Part shown: one piece after another, positions 13,441 to 27,506 of the stretch
Numbering within the stretch: the stretch's first letter is position 1
Layout of the letters: every line of letters starts with the position of its first letter
Source of the DNA: Numida meleagris
Taxonomy: Eukaryota; Chordata; Aves; Galliformes; Numididae
DNA length: 64,000 nucleotides
NCBI RefSeq assembly: GCF_002078875.1
Contig: NC_034413.1
Coordinates: 67,700,802-67,764,801, forward strand
Direction: 5' to 3'
The notes under the pieces: generated by a model
What the model saw: the letters and a program-made list of their open reading frames with translations, nothing else
Database searches by the model: none
What the model was told of the DNA's origin: nothing
Position numbers and translations under genes: made by a program

Positions 13441-16400
13441 TATTATACTTTCATGAGAAAAGAAAAAAAAAGGTAGAAAGGAGATATCCTAGTCTTTTCA
13501 ACCTCCAGGTACACACAATCACACTTAGAGTGCTTGCCTAAATTCCAGACCCAGAAAGGTCACATACACATATACCACTCTTTCCTCCGTGTCTGTAGTC
13601 TGTAGACCCTGTTCTAAGTCCAGAAAAGGGTTTGGGGTTAAATCCTATGTCATTTCTTGCCAAAGGAAGATAACATAATGTTAAATGAAATCTCTTCTTT
13701 ATAGCTGGTTATGCAGTCATCTCTACTGGTATAGCAGAACTGCCTTCCAGCAGAGACCTCAATATTTGTCTTCACACCTTAGGCCTCTCCATGTAGAAGC
13801 AATGCATGATGCATTTATTTGACTTCTTTTACTTCTTTTGCTTTTTCTGGTGAGTCACACTGGCTGCATGATAATGCTTTTGCAGGCAGCAAAATTATTT
13901 TTTCACTTTGCGTCGTAATTCCCCTGTCCAGTAAAATACAAAAGGAATAATATTTTTCATCTCATTCATATGCCAGATAATAGATTTATTGCTACTGAAT
14001 AAACATTTCACTGTGATTTTTTTAAAATTTCTTCTTTACTTTGGAGTATGAGGCTTATTTGATGGAAAGAGGGAGACTGACAAGCAAAGAGGAAAGTGAG
14101 ACAAGGAAGATGGGGGCAATGGGAAGCTTGTAAGAGGTGACAGACTGGGTGCAAGAACTGGAGGACAGAGAGGAAAAACTAATAATGTTGAGGAGATAAA
14201 ATGCAGTAAACTGTGGAGTATACCATTAAGATCTCAACCAGAGAACTGGGGATTAGGGAGAGATTTGTGCAAAGACAACCAAAAGATGTGGGTGCAAATT
14301 AAGTGATTTGTCCTCTTTTGCATTCTGAGACTTGCATGAAGGCTGCATGCTTGAGTATATTTTTTCACTGAGGACAGTGCTCCATGAACTCCAGGAGGTG
14401 CTTTACTGCAGCTTGTCACCAAGTCACTGCTAAAAAAGGACCTTATTCTTATAGCCAGGGTATCAAATTGCAGTTCCAGTAGATGCCATCCTGGACAGGA
14501 TCTAACTTATAAGAACACACCAAAGTATTTAGTGGGAAACTTCCCAGCCATACCATCAGACATCAGGGAGCTGGGGAGGTCCCACAGCTAGCTGTCATTG
14601 CTTCTCTTCCCATTGATGCTAATCAGTTCATTTCTTTCCACATGACTAGGAGACCTCTGGGTCATCAGTCCTTTGGTCAACAGGGAGTCTTTATAAATAT
14701 ACATGGGTCCGTATTGCTCTTCAATCTCTACTGCAGATATCCACAGGTTTGGAATTAGTGGATACCAGATTACAGAAAGAGTATTTTCCCTTTCTCTCTC
14801 TCTTTCTGCAGTGTCTTTGTCTACTTATGGTAAAAAAACTGAACTGAAACTGGAACATTAAAGAGCTTGGTTTCTCTTATTCCACCATGCAGATATCAGT
14901 GGAGGGCCACAACTGCCATTTCTCACATAGGCTTCAGATGGGCTGGGAATTTTTTCTTTCACGTTCCCCCTTTTCATATGTTTAGGACAGCTCAGCTCAG
15001 CTTTACATTTTCTTCCTTTTGGTTGAGTGCCATGTCCAGCCGCCCAACCTATATCCCTTTTAAAATCCAAAAATAAAAAGGGAAATTATCATTATTTTGA
15101 ATACTCTTAAGTTGTTGTGTTTTTTGCTTCAGAAGGAGAGGAAGGTAGATGAGTTGCTTCTCTATCCTTGTGTATAGCTCCAAGTACACCCCCATCATCT
15201 TATCACTTCTCTTACATTCATTGTGAAGACCAGGAAGGAATCAGGAATTTCTGTACTTCTTCCTTCCTTGCGTCCCTTTTTTATGTCTCTTCACACAGTG
15301 GTTACACTGGTTACAGAGATGATTCCACAGAAATAGAGGAACACTGTAACTGGGACTGCAGATCATGCATTGTTCCAAGGAGAACAACAGAGTGAGCATT
15401 TCCAATGAGGACACAACACATCTTCTGCTGTACCCTCATTTATGGCATACACGGTGCAATGATGTGACTTTATTCTTTTTCTGTTTGTCCTTTACACTTG
15501 CAGTTTGTAAACAGAGAGGGGTAAAGATGATACACCAAAAATAGAGGGTGAAAGCCAGGTGCATAAGTTCCTGTGCCATCTCAAATAGGGAGGGAGCTGA
15601 AATTGCAGCCAACTGGGTAATTTGGGTGCACAAACTTAAAACTAATAGTAAACTATCCACATACAATTTTTTTGGCAAAACCAAGACCCCCTCCATTTGT
15701 CCAGAGTCGTATAGCATGTGAATGGCTTTGCACGGGAAATGATTCTGAACTTTGCAAATAGCTTTTATTATAGCTCCTCTGTGACACTGCTAGAAAACAG
15801 ATTAGATCATAGCTCATTTCTCTTTTATTATTCTGACAGTGATTTCATTTGTTCAGAACTTCAATTTTGCCTTTAATATCTCATATGCGGTCACATTTTG
15901 GGAGCTTTAGGATGTGTTGGGTCTGCATTCAGTGCTACATGTCTCTCACCTTAGCCAACTCATTACAGAGAAGCATCCTCCCTAAATAACAAATATTAAC
16001 AAACACGTATGAACTTCAAACGATACAATTCCCAGTTCATTTCCTGGGCTATATTGCTGCCAAAGAAGGATCAAATAAGGAGCTTGCCTTATCCCAAAAA
16101 TAAGGCATGCTAGTGTGGGAAAAGGCTTTTGTTTTATATGTATAACGGGGAAAGCAAATTAAACTCTGATCATGCAAAGAACAGACCTGGTGATCTCAGT
16201 CCCCAGCTAAAATTGCAAAAATAAAAACATCTGATAGACCAAAACAAGCACTCAGCCAGCTATTCTCCCATGCAACACATTACACTTCTGCCCTTAAGTC
16301 AACTGCATCAAAACATTTGTACCACACTGTCAATGAGCTCTCAGAAATAAACATGGCTGGCCACAACTGAGTCCATTTTAAGACGTGTTTGGTTTTACTG

Positions 16401-16596
16401 AGCAACACAAAGTCACTGTCCCTTCTTTCCCAGCTATACGCTGTTGCTGAGCCTGACCTATGATTAGGTCCTACCCCGTGGTCCACAAAACTACATTGGC
16501 CATTTTGTAGTTGGGCAGTCATTGGGATTGCCTGACCCAGCCTGCAGCCTGCTCTGAAGTTATTGGGCAAAAACCCAGAAGAAAAGCCTAAAGGTC

Positions 16597-16617
16597 TTTT
16601 TTTTTTTTTTTTTTTTT
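16597..16617. repeat. Poly-T run (21 T)
   Basis: An uninterrupted run of 21 T. No flanking retrotransposon body or target duplication could be recognised. Confidence 0.95.
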
Positions 16618-17123
16618 CACGTATAATGTCTTTTTAACCTGGTCCACAGACAATAATTAATGATCTAAAACTAAAAAAAAATAGCAGCCAAAACCAAATG
16701 CAGTATGAATAAATACCAATAGCCTGCAACAACAACAACAAAAATCATTGTGCAGGTCTAGCGAGGATCATTAAAATTAACTAATTTTTGGAAGTAGTAT
16801 CAGAGAAAAAAAAAAGAAAAAAAATAATTTTAGCTTATACATTCTCAGCTGTGACATTATGACTTTTTTTTCACATTATGTTTGGATCCTTTACCTACAA
16901 AAGCCAGCTAAGATTTTTTTTTCCCCCCTTTGGATCGTGGAAAGATTTATTTCTGTCACTGCAGATATTTTAAAATATATTTTAAATGTTTTCTATTATT
17001 CTCTCCTTCTGCTCTCCACACATGTTAAAATCCATTCATAGCAAGGGCCTGTGAAAGGAGCTGGAAAGGGTTATGTCCTTTTCTGGGGCTTGTTTTCTTT
17101 GTGATTCTGTAAGTACATTGCAT

Positions 17124-17152
17124 TTGTGTGTGTGTGTTTGTGTGTGTGTGTA
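17124..17152. repeat. (GT)n microsatellite
   Basis: Alternating T and G with one interruption (TTT) near the middle. A simple dinucleotide repeat. Confidence 0.93.
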
Positions 17153-20100
17153 CGTGCACAGGCTTAGTCCTCAGGTGGAACTGTGGTTCCTGTGCTTTCG
17201 TTCTCGAAGCTGTTATTCTGGAAGGGAATGGAGGCAGCTGTGTTTACAGCTCAAGTCTTGGCATACATTTACCAGAATCTATTATTCATATCGTTCAGTA
17301 TCAGGGAGAGATCTCAGGCCACCTGTCTATCTGACAAATTCACCCTTTTGTGAGCTTTCTGTTCATAGCAAATTATGTTCACATTGATGAATTGAGTTTT
17401 TATGAGCATTGCTAACTAACATTCTCACAGAAGGCCAGGGGCAATAGACTGCAAGTGTTTCTGGTCCACAAGTAAATGTTAAAAAGAAAAAACTGCCAGT
17501 ATTTAAAGACAATTTGCCATGGAGGGATAGCTGAAATATTTGGCAAAGCCTTAAAATTTACAAATTCAAGAATTTCCATAAATTATTGTGAATAGTAGGC
17601 TTATAAAAAAATAAAAAATGATAATAATTATGTACGGTCCCCTGTGGTTGTGGAGGACTCTTTAGTATTCTGGTTATTCACAGGTAGCCAGTGATCAAAG
17701 CTTTTCACAGATACTTACCAGGGCTAAACACAGGGCAGAAGCCATTTTTACAAAGGGATTCTTCCCTTGAAAAATCTTACAGTAAAACCAATGGGGCAAG
17801 GCTATGTACACAAAAAATGACAGTTTACCTGGCTTTACAACATGGAGTTGGTTCATGTCCAAGACAAGCCACCAGCGATGGGAGCATCAGTGTCCTACAG
17901 CTCAAAAGATCTATAGCTACAGAAGAAATTATTTCTGTAATGAGAAATTTTATTGTGATGGGATGGGATGTCATCCCCTATGTGCACCCAAATCATGCCC
18001 TTTTTCCAGCTCTTCAGTATATCTGCTGAAGACTTCATGACTGAGGGGAGAAGTTAGTGAGGTGGAACTCTAAATAGATAAGTAGATGAGTAAGTGCTAA
18101 TACGCATCAAGTACATATGTGTACCAAACCACAGCGCATCTAGTGCCGTTTTATGTGTCGCAATTGGAGGATAAGCTGATAGAAGTGGGGCTCTCTGATG
18201 ACAGATGCCTGAATCCCACTGCAGCTATCACAAGATCTACTGGCTTTAGCCAGAGTTTTTCATCCAGCCACATCCCTTCGCTGGTGGTGTGTCCCCAGCA
18301 GACCTAGGTGCTGCCTCTCGAGCTACTGTCCCTCATGAGCTGCAGCTGCCATGTCCAAACCTGGCCATTAGCCCTTCCATCTTCAGACGTTTGCAGTCGG
18401 GGAAGAAGGTGACAAGCGCGTTGAGTTGCTGTCAGCCAATCACCAAATCACCAGCCACACAGCACAGATTCAAGAGACCTTTTTCAACAGGGAGCCTTTG
18501 CATTTTAATGCCACACGTGCCAATCAGGCACTTTCTAGACCACCATTTTGTCAAACGGAAGCGCCGTGTGAATTTAAGTATTGCTGAAAGCCTTTTAAAG
18601 CCAGCCATTCATTAATGGGAGAACATTGTTCTGCTTTCCCTTTTTTAACCCATGCGTGTGATAGGTATCTTCAGCAGTGTCAAACAAATTTGTAGAACTG
18701 GTGATTAGTTGCCCAAAGAGCATAATATATGCATTATTAATTATAGAAGGTAAGTTTGGCTAATTGTCATTTCTATACAGTAGCACTGCACTACGATACA
18801 TTTTAACAATCTATAAATAATTGATAATTTTTTTTCTTTCATCTTCCTTCCTAGTTTGCATAAAACTAATGACTTGGTAAATGTTACTCACTTCAAAATA
18901 TTCCACTGCTCCTATGAAAATTAAACTAACACTGTAACCTTAGCAAAGAAGGAGATTTTTCTTCTTATTGTAGGTTAAAAAAAAAAAAAAGAGAGAGATG
19001 CAACACACACTTGTATCAAAAATCTGTCTATGAAATCCAAATGAAAATCATGCATAATACAAAAAAAGTGAGCAATAAGAGGACTACTGTAATAAATATG
19101 TTTGACTTTTAAAGGATCCAAATAAATTCAGGAAAGTTGTGATTTCACTTTATTCTTTGGTATTTTTTAAGCTTTAAACAGGATAAGACTATGACACACA
19201 TACAAAAAAGATAGATCAAGGAAGCCTTCAGTGTGAAGTGGTAGTATTTGCAATACTTATCAAATAACTGCATGCATAATCCCATAAATCAGGTTAGCTG
19301 AAGACTCAGAATTCTTCTTAAATGAGGTGTTTTGGTATAGTTTCTGGCTGCTTTGTTAATATGATTACGGTACCTTGCTGGTTCCTTGAAATGAAGGATT
19401 TGCCGCAGCAAAAGTACAGTCTCTTTCTGAGTTCTCTGTTATTTCTACAAATTCACAGTCTGTCAGTCTACAGTGTTATGGCACCGAGGCTTTACTCTCT
19501 AATTTTCAGTGCAACTGAATACGTTCCCAGAGTTATTGATGACACTATAATTTCACATGTATTTGGCTCGGGCTATGTCGTCTGAAAAAAATGGAGAAAG
19601 ACTCCCAAACTAAGTATTGTCTACAATATCAATATGTTGTCGTTTAAACCCACATAGATACTTACATATGCTTCATTATAATAATAATAAAAAAAACAGG
19701 TTGTAAGGACTGCCTCTGTGACCTTTTTTCTCATTTTAACCCTACTGATATGTCACCCATGGCAACCTTAAACCGATTTTAATAGAGTCTATCCTATTAT
19801 TCATTTAAATTGAGGTGCAAGAGCACTTAGACCAGAGAAATTTGCATTCAGCAAATGGGGATTTGATGAGCAAAAATGATAAGATATATGTTGTATAACA
19901 TGCCCTATTTTGCCAGCAAATAAACAGCTCTTGAAATTGATAAACTTCAGAATATTTTATCTTCAAATGTTTATACATAAATGATTAAAATGCATTAGCA
20001 ATTCTGCTTTTGAAAAAAAAAAAAAACATATTGGGAAAACAACACAGTTGTGTTGCTTAAATTTGTAATTAACAAATTTATTACTAATTCTGTTCAGTTC

Positions 20101-21144
20101 TTTAATATGCTGCATTCCTGAAGAAGAACATTAATACACAATGGCAGAAAGAAGCTAATTTTAAGACTTTGGAGAAATGAATGTCTTTTAATGCTGTGTG
20201 TTTCTCTTATCTACATGCCACATTATTGTAATAAGTACATTCAGGAATAATTTCTTTTCAAATATTTTTACAAATCTTGCTCTTATTTGCATGCAAGTAA
20301 GTTGTCAGCTTAAATCTTTGAAATGCAAAATATATCTCATTTCTATATTTCATCAAGGAGCCTTTCATGTTTAATAAATTACAACTTAGATCCTCCAAGA
20401 CTTTGTTTTTCATTAACTAAAAGCAAAAGGATACATTTAAAATCTTAATCACAACCTGCAAGGGTATTTGCATGTTGCTGATATTTGTCTTGATGGGACT
20501 TTTAATATTTGCAAACTAATCAGGATAGCAAGGTTATACCAATAATTTCTTCAGACAATGAAAGTTTCTGTACGTTAGTCCTTATTAACAGTATACGCAA
20601 CTTGGATAAAACTTTAAATGCCTCCATACTGATGTGATAGAAAAATGCATGCAGATCACTTCTGAAAGGAAAACATGTGCAAGAAGGGGCAGTGTTTTTG
20701 AGACCTTGTAAGTGATGCTCAGCTGATTTTTACATCTGGATTAGGACGGTAGGAAGGATTGCTGTTTGATCACGTATTGGGCAGAATTGTTAACACGACA
20801 GAACAAGTTCGGTGAAATCCCTCCACCCCTTGATGCCGAATAAAGACTTGCATCCAGGAGGAATTGATGAGCATCTGTCTCCTGTATGATTTGACCCTCA
20901 GTTTAGCCTGGAGTTTTAATAAACATCCGAGTTCATCTCGCAGAAGGGTCTGCTGCTGGTCTCTGTGTAATAAGGTGGGTCATCTCATCTTATCAGAGAC
21001 AGCAATCGTGACAGCTGGCACTATTTCCTGATCCCGGTGGTCCCCAGGGACAACAGCAGTATGGTGTTACAGAAAAGGCAAACTTTTGCTGAACTTGCTG
21101 CTCCAAGAGGCTCGGTTAATCTTTTTTGTGTGGAGTTGAAGATC

Positions 21145-21167
21145 AAAAAAAAAAAAAAAAAAAAAAA
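21145..21167. repeat. Poly-A run (23 A)
   Basis: Twenty-three consecutive A followed by GGG and further A-rich sequence to about 21190. It sits just left of a conserved-looking block. No element body is recognisable upstream. Confidence 0.95.
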
Positions 21168-21399
21168 GGGAAAGAAAAAAAGAAAAAAAACCCCCGAAAC
21201 AATTCAAAATATGCAACTAATATCGCGTAGTTAAACTGATGTAGCATGCATGTTCTTCTGCAAGCTAACAGGTTAAATATGGCTTTGCTTTAAGATTCCC
21301 ATCAAATTTCGTTTTTATAGAGAAATCTCTGAAAGCAGAAGGGGGTTGAGGGAGGGTGAGGTAAAAAGAAATAAATCATTGTAGTCTCAGGAACAGTAA

Positions 21400-22420
21400 T
21401 CCTTGTTGAGGATTTTGGCTGATTGATATAAATAACATCGTCCCCGCCATCTGTCCGAAGAGGGACCTTTCCAGTTAGTGTTAAGCTGCAACGGCAGAAT
21501 AATTAATGAATGGTGTCCTTTGTGCTGGTAATAAAGACAAGACAAATTATGTTATAATCCAACTGCTGCTCATTTGTCACAGCCAAATAAAATGTCAAAT
21601 AAAAGTGAGGGGGGCACTGTGTTTGTTTAATGGACTGCAAGCTACCTGTTCGTATTGTTGACAGACAACTATAGTGCAAGTTGTGAATGTGTAAGGCAGG
21701 GAAATGCCGTGGAGCGAATTCAGCGTTTCTTTCTTTTCCGAGGAGGGGCGAGGGAACGGTTCACCGGTTAGCATTAATGCAAGTTTTAATTATATAGCCG
21801 TAATACCACTTTCCCCTCAGAGAAAGGTTGGTTTAGATTACACGGTGCAAAGGAAATTGCAGAAAATAATAACTTCAAAACAGCCTTGATGCTGCAAATT
21901 TGTAAGAATTTGGTAGCGTTCTCATCTTGCATTTTCAGGACAGACACATTCATCCAGTTGCTAGGAAAACCAAATAATGAAAACATAGCTGGGATTTAGC
22001 AAGTTCCACTGGGAATTACCTATGATAGAGGGCAGGGCTGCACTTCCTCAGAACATGCTCCTGCTGTAAAAATTCACAAACCTGGCATTCATACAGGCAT
22101 CTGTCGCTTGCTCTAATGCCAGTTCATAGTATACATACAAACATCTGCTTCCATGCACAAAGGGATACAGAACGCTTGACAGGTCTGTGTTAGCAGGGTT
22201 CGCAATGCCAGTTCTTTATGCAAAAACCCTAATGCTTCCCGTCAAGCCATTAGAAGTGATACAATCAGCCCAGGCCCCATTAAGCCATCAGTGTCCACCT
22301 GTGATAAAGATGGCCATTTGTTTTCTTAAAGCCCACTTAATGTCTGCTTAACTCAATTTGTCAGGAAATGTAGAACAATTTCCTCACAGCCTGAAATTTG
22401 GTAGTGGTTCAAAGTCAAAA
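21400..22420. promoter_or_regulatory. Conserved-looking intronic block
   Basis: This repeat-poor block has the texture of vertebrate conserved non-coding DNA: balanced composition, retained CpGs and dense homeodomain-like, bHLH-like and GATA-like words. Examples are 'aataattaatgaatgg' near 21498, 'tgctgctcatttgtcacagc' near 21564, 'tccacctgtgataaagatgg' near 22295 and 'cttaaagcccacttaatgtc' near 22326. No coding frame fits. The call rests only on appearance and cannot be confirmed without an alignment. Confidence 0.3.
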
Positions 22421-23399
22421 GGCCAGGTCTAGTCTTATTCAAATGATATAATGAACAGTCTTCAAATCTAAATCTCCCTTGGGGAGATGCTGTTTACTTT
22501 TTTTTTTTTTATGTTAGAAGGAGGAAAAAAAAAAGAAAATATATGCTTTTCTTTGATTACTAAAAATATTGAATCCTTTTAACCCCTTCATATGGGTCAT
22601 CTGAGAAATGAACTTCCTTGCTTCCCTCTTTTGCTGGAGGTTAATATACTAAAGGTTAGACACAGCGGAGCAAAAATACCAGAATTAATATTCACAAAAT
22701 CATTTTCAGCATATTTTAAAAGTCTGTCTATCAGCATAGAACTTTAGAGCTTCACCACCTAAAACACATCTCCAGCTTTCACTGACTGGGGGATCCCTCC
22801 TGGCGTGCCGGCAAGGGGCCCGATCCCACCTCTCACTGTGATGCCAAAGGCGCCGATGGCAGCGAGCTAAGGGAGAGTGCATTCGGTGGGAATTCTGCCT
22901 GGCGAAAATGAACAACAGCTGAATAAATATTACAGGATACATCCCCGTCCTTGTGATTGTTCTGTGAGGGTTCCCATTCAGTATCTGAATTTTTGTGCAA
23001 GATGAAACTCAAGATACGCGTTGCCACCTCATCCCCATCCGTCCCCCGAGACTGCTGCAGTCCCTCTCTGCCCCGAGCTGCTGTCCATCACCAGGTCCCC
23101 AACAGGTTCCATGGGTGAGGATCAGGCGGTCCCAACCAAAGCCCATCCTTTGTGCAGGTACTAGGTGAGAGAGAAGCCTATGCATAGGAGGGGAGTGGGC
23201 ATTTTCTGAGCTCCCTGGTCTGGCAGTGATGCCTTGTCATGCTTCCAGCCCTCCATGCAACAAAAATAAGTAGCTATGGTAGGGCAGAGCACTATTGTTG
23301 AGACATTGTACTGCCAAAAAAGGGGGGGGAAAAAGCTGTATGTAGAATAAATAGAATTCCTGATTGTGAAAACACATATTGATATCCTGAAGAATTTAA

Positions 23400-23900
23400 A
23401 TTAAATTAGAATTCGTGATCTTACAGATGCCGTTTCTGTGTCTGAAAGCAATTTTTTGAAAGCACGAGCAACTATTTGTGTTTCCCTGGGAAGGAGCGCA
23501 GGTTAAGCGTCGCAGCACTGTCTCTCTGCTGGCTCTAACTGCTGTTGGGGAGGTGCGTGACGGCCTCGAGTTGTGCATTTGCAGAGAAAATATCACACCG
23601 GCCAGATGCTCAAGCCTGCTCTTTCTGTGCAGAAAACCCCGCGCAAGGCGAAATACCAGGGAAGCGCTCGGCACATTTTTCCGACGCTTGGTAGAAGTTA
23701 GCAGCAAAGCACGATCATTCCAGTTGGGATCAGACAAACCATTAGCTATCAAAGTCCTAAGTCTAATTAACCCCCGAAATTGACTGACAAAGATCATTCC
23801 TCTTCTATGCCGCCTAACCAGTTGTATGTACGCTGGGCATGCGGTACCTAAGTCAGATGCCGCTTTGTTATAATTAGGGCAGCAAATTTTGTGTTCTGTT
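23400..23900. promoter_or_regulatory. Conserved-looking, CpG-retaining intronic block
   Basis: The block has more CpG than its AT-rich surroundings (for example around 23500-23700) and then a segment with factor-like words: 'actgacaaagatcattcc' near 23783, 'gccgctttgttataattagg' near 23859. The open frames of 133 aa (-) and 101 aa (+) overlap each other, lack recognisable domains and have no splice context, so I do not call a gene. An enhancer is one possible reading; this is inference. Confidence 0.25.
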
Positions 23901-26708
23901 TGGTACTTGCTGTTACATATTGCATGTAATGTATGGCACTGTTAAGGGAAAAAAATTGGAGTCAAAGTGCCTGGAAAGTTAGGTCTGCTCTGTAGCACTG
24001 TGAGATTGTTGACATCTGCCGAGGTTGGAGAGCTCAGTAAGCAGGAAATGGGGTGTCACTCTGAGTGGTAGTTTACCATTATCCTGGCATCCTAATGAAG
24101 TGTCTGCAGTGCACAGAGCTTCTGGATGGCATCTTAACGCACGGCTAAGCAAAAGCACTTCTCTCCTTGTCACTGTCATCCATCTGCCTGCACCCTACTG
24201 TAGCCAATGGGATGGAACCATGCTACAATGTGCTATAAGCCATTTAGAGTTGCACATTGCATAATCAGTCCCACCAAATATGTAAAAAATGACTATTATT
24301 GGTTATTTCCCTCAAACTCTGGCACCTGGAGTTTGATGCATTAAAGTTTAACTTTTGGAAGTGCTGTTTTTTTTCCCATTAATTCCACACGTATTTTTGT
24401 TCAATGGGACTGAGTTGCAAACTCATTGTCCTGGGTTTTGCTACTGGATTGCAAAAGTTATATGAATATTCATTGTAAACTCCACTTTATATCACATAGG
24501 ATGAATTTATCAATTTCCCATACAGAGAGGTTTCACGCAATTCTCATTTTCTTTTGCAACATCTATTTCTGAGGCATTAATAAAAAGTAAAATCAATTCA
24601 GATCACAAATTGGTTATTTTCCTTATAGCAAACATTAGTTAGTTTGAACACTTTTTATAGATTTTTTTTAAAGCAAGAAAATATTTTACAATGTATCTTC
24701 ATGAGACAATTGCCTCGGTGTACTGCACGTGATTAAAATTGGGACTTTTATGTTCCATACAGTAACATTAAAAAATCCTGACACTGAAAGTATTACAAAT
24801 AATTTTTATATACAGATATATATACATAAAAGTCTCTATATTGTACTCAGCGTGACTTCCAGAATATGAAGATTTAGCAACTGAAGGAAGACTTTGGGCC
24901 AGTTGACATCCCTGAAAAAAAAATCAAGCCAAAACTACGCTGTCTTTTAAGCAAATTTTCACTCCCTGATAACACCAAAGCTACCAAGGACTGGGGTTAA
25001 GCATTGTGTGACAGGGCCAGCTTCTAAAATGGGCAAGAGCAAGATGAATTGGCTAAGTCGGGTGTTTATTTATACAAACAAGAGGGCAGAACATAATTTA
25101 GTTGCATCAGGAATTTTTCACAGACATTAAAACTATAGCAAACATAACAGCGGGGATGCTTGCACAGCAGCACAGTGGGGAAGCTCACAGAGCGTCTGCC
25201 CACACTACGGCTGGCTGTAGCCAGCGCCATAAGTCTCACAATTTCATTAGCACTCAAAAATCCACCTAACCCACTCAGTTCCAATTTAAAAAAAAAAAAA
25301 GGAAAGAAGAAAGAAAGAAGGAAACAAATAAAAAAAAAAAGCCCCAAACAAGGCCCAGATTCAGCAGCTGAATCGGTCATGAAATGTTGGAAAAAAGTCT
25401 TGGCTGGCAGATTTTGCTGTAGCAACAGTGTATGACATTTTAACCACAGTAGAAGTCTTATCCAAAAATACAAAACAAGGTGAGAAGAGAAAACAAGAAA
25501 AGCATGCTATTAAAAACAAAAAGCAGATAAGATGACAAATCAATAGTTCGATATTTTATGCAGAATCTTAAATCATTGTTTTTTTTTCAGCATTTCAGAT
25601 GTGAGGCTCGAGAGCATAAAAAGAAACCATGGCTCGTGATAAAATTAGGCATTAATGTGAGCCATAAATGCCATTTAACATTAAACATGCACGAGCAACT
25701 GAAATGCCTGGTAAAGGGAAATGGGTAAAACTATACAAAGTAAATCAGACATGAATAATGCAGCAGGTCTGAGGAGGGTCATGGGTCAGACTCCAGTACC
25801 TTACAAAATAATGAATGCATGTCAGGTTAGAGACATACATCCCTTCCTAGCAAACGTGAGTTATTGGAGATAAACCCTGGACTTCCTGTTCTGAAACAAA
25901 GTGGCTTGTTGTAAACATCTATGTCCATTTAAAATTAATGATTAAAAGAAAGATTCAGGGGGATTTGCTTAAGTATTCTTTATGGACACGAGTGCTAGAG
26001 GTTACTTTCTTCATTCATTTTTAACCAGCCACTGTTAATGTTACAGACACATCGTGTTTTCTTCTATGCTCAAATGTTTATCCAAAGCTCATTTGCAAAA
26101 GAGCTTATATAATATTAAGTGTTCTTTCGATGCATTCTTTATTTAAATATAAACAAGAGAGCATCTCCACTGTGTTGCTCTGTTAAAGGAAGCCAGCCCT
26201 ATTTTTAAAGACAGTAACCCAAATTCTAAATATATATATGTTCTATGAAAATATTACATAGAATACCATCTGTGTTCACTTTAGAGTATCTCGATCTGGT
26301 GAAATTATCACCTACAATTTCCTATAATTTTGCCAAAAGAAATGCAAAAAGAATTAAATGTCCTCTCATTCTTTATTTTATAGAAGTGATTGTGACTGCA
26401 TTTTTCCTTCAGAAATCTTCACAGAGAAAGAGTCTAACTTTCAAAAAATGGGTATCTGTTCCCCAGAATTTCATCAATTTTCACAATAATAGAGCATAAT
26501 GAAAGATAGCATTTCACTGTATCAAAATTGGTCTGTTTCATTTCCTAGACTTAGCTGGAGAATTTAACAGCTGTTCAGAGTGTTTTTGCACTACGTATTT
26601 CTAGGCTTCATAACACAGCACAAAGGGCAATGCCTTCTCCATGGCTATTTATACTAACCCATGTTTAAAGATTTACTCCCTCCATTTGAGCATGGTAAAG
26701 AAACAGCT

Positions 26709-26742
26709 CCCCCCCCCCCCAAAAAAAAAAAAAAAAAAAAAA
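26709..26742. repeat. Compound poly-C/poly-A run
   Basis: Twelve C are followed directly by twenty-two A. Such junctions are prone to slippage and to sequencing or assembly error. Confidence 0.95.
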
Positions 26743-27479
26743 CCAATCACCTTCCTACTTAGGGAACTGAGAGGGGAAAATTTTTGTGAAACTGGGACTC
26801 GAGGCTTTATAGAAGGAAAGCAAATGCATAGGTATTGAAACTGAAACATAAGATCTTGCATCTGATCTGTTAAATATTCCATCAACAAGGTCAAGAGTAA
26901 AGACAAGCCCAGCCATTAAACTGAAGCAAGAGTAAGCTTTAATGAACAGCAAATAAGAAAAACTAAAAAAAGAAAAAAAGAAAAAAAAAGGGAAAAAAGA
27001 ACAGTTTGTCCTCTTCACTTTCTCAAGTGGAAAAACAAATTATTTTATACTAGGAAAAAAAAAAGTGTACGTAGCACTTAAAACAAACAAACAAACACAT
27101 AAACAAAAGTATCGACCATTTTAATGAAAGAGTACTCAGTATTTTCATGGAACTATAAAAGGGAGTGAGAATAAGTGTGATGGCAAAAAGCCTGGGCTCA
27201 GCAGCTTTGTGTGGGAAATGTTGAAATGTGACTGTGATTTATAATGAGAAAAGGTATCTACAACATACAATTTTCTACCTAGCTGCAAATAATAATTCAT
27301 AGTGATGTCCCTTCCAGATAAAATACCTTTGCAATGTAGGACTCATGTGGTAAAATGATCATGATAAATGTCAGACCAGTGCAGGTAACGGCTTTACAAA
27401 CCATTAAGATTAGCTGGCTCTTTTTTTTATTTGATGATAACAGTAACCATGCTGTGACTCTATGTGGTAATAATATCTC

Positions 27480-27506
27480 AGTACTGATAAATGCCAGAGC
27501 CAGGCA
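27480..27506 (+). repeat. 27-base direct repeat, copy 1
   Basis: The segment begins AGTACTGATAAATGCCAGAG and matches 30735-30761 at 26 of 27 positions; the one difference is C versus T at the 22nd base. Flanking sequence is not alike. Both copies have the same orientation. Confidence 0.8.
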
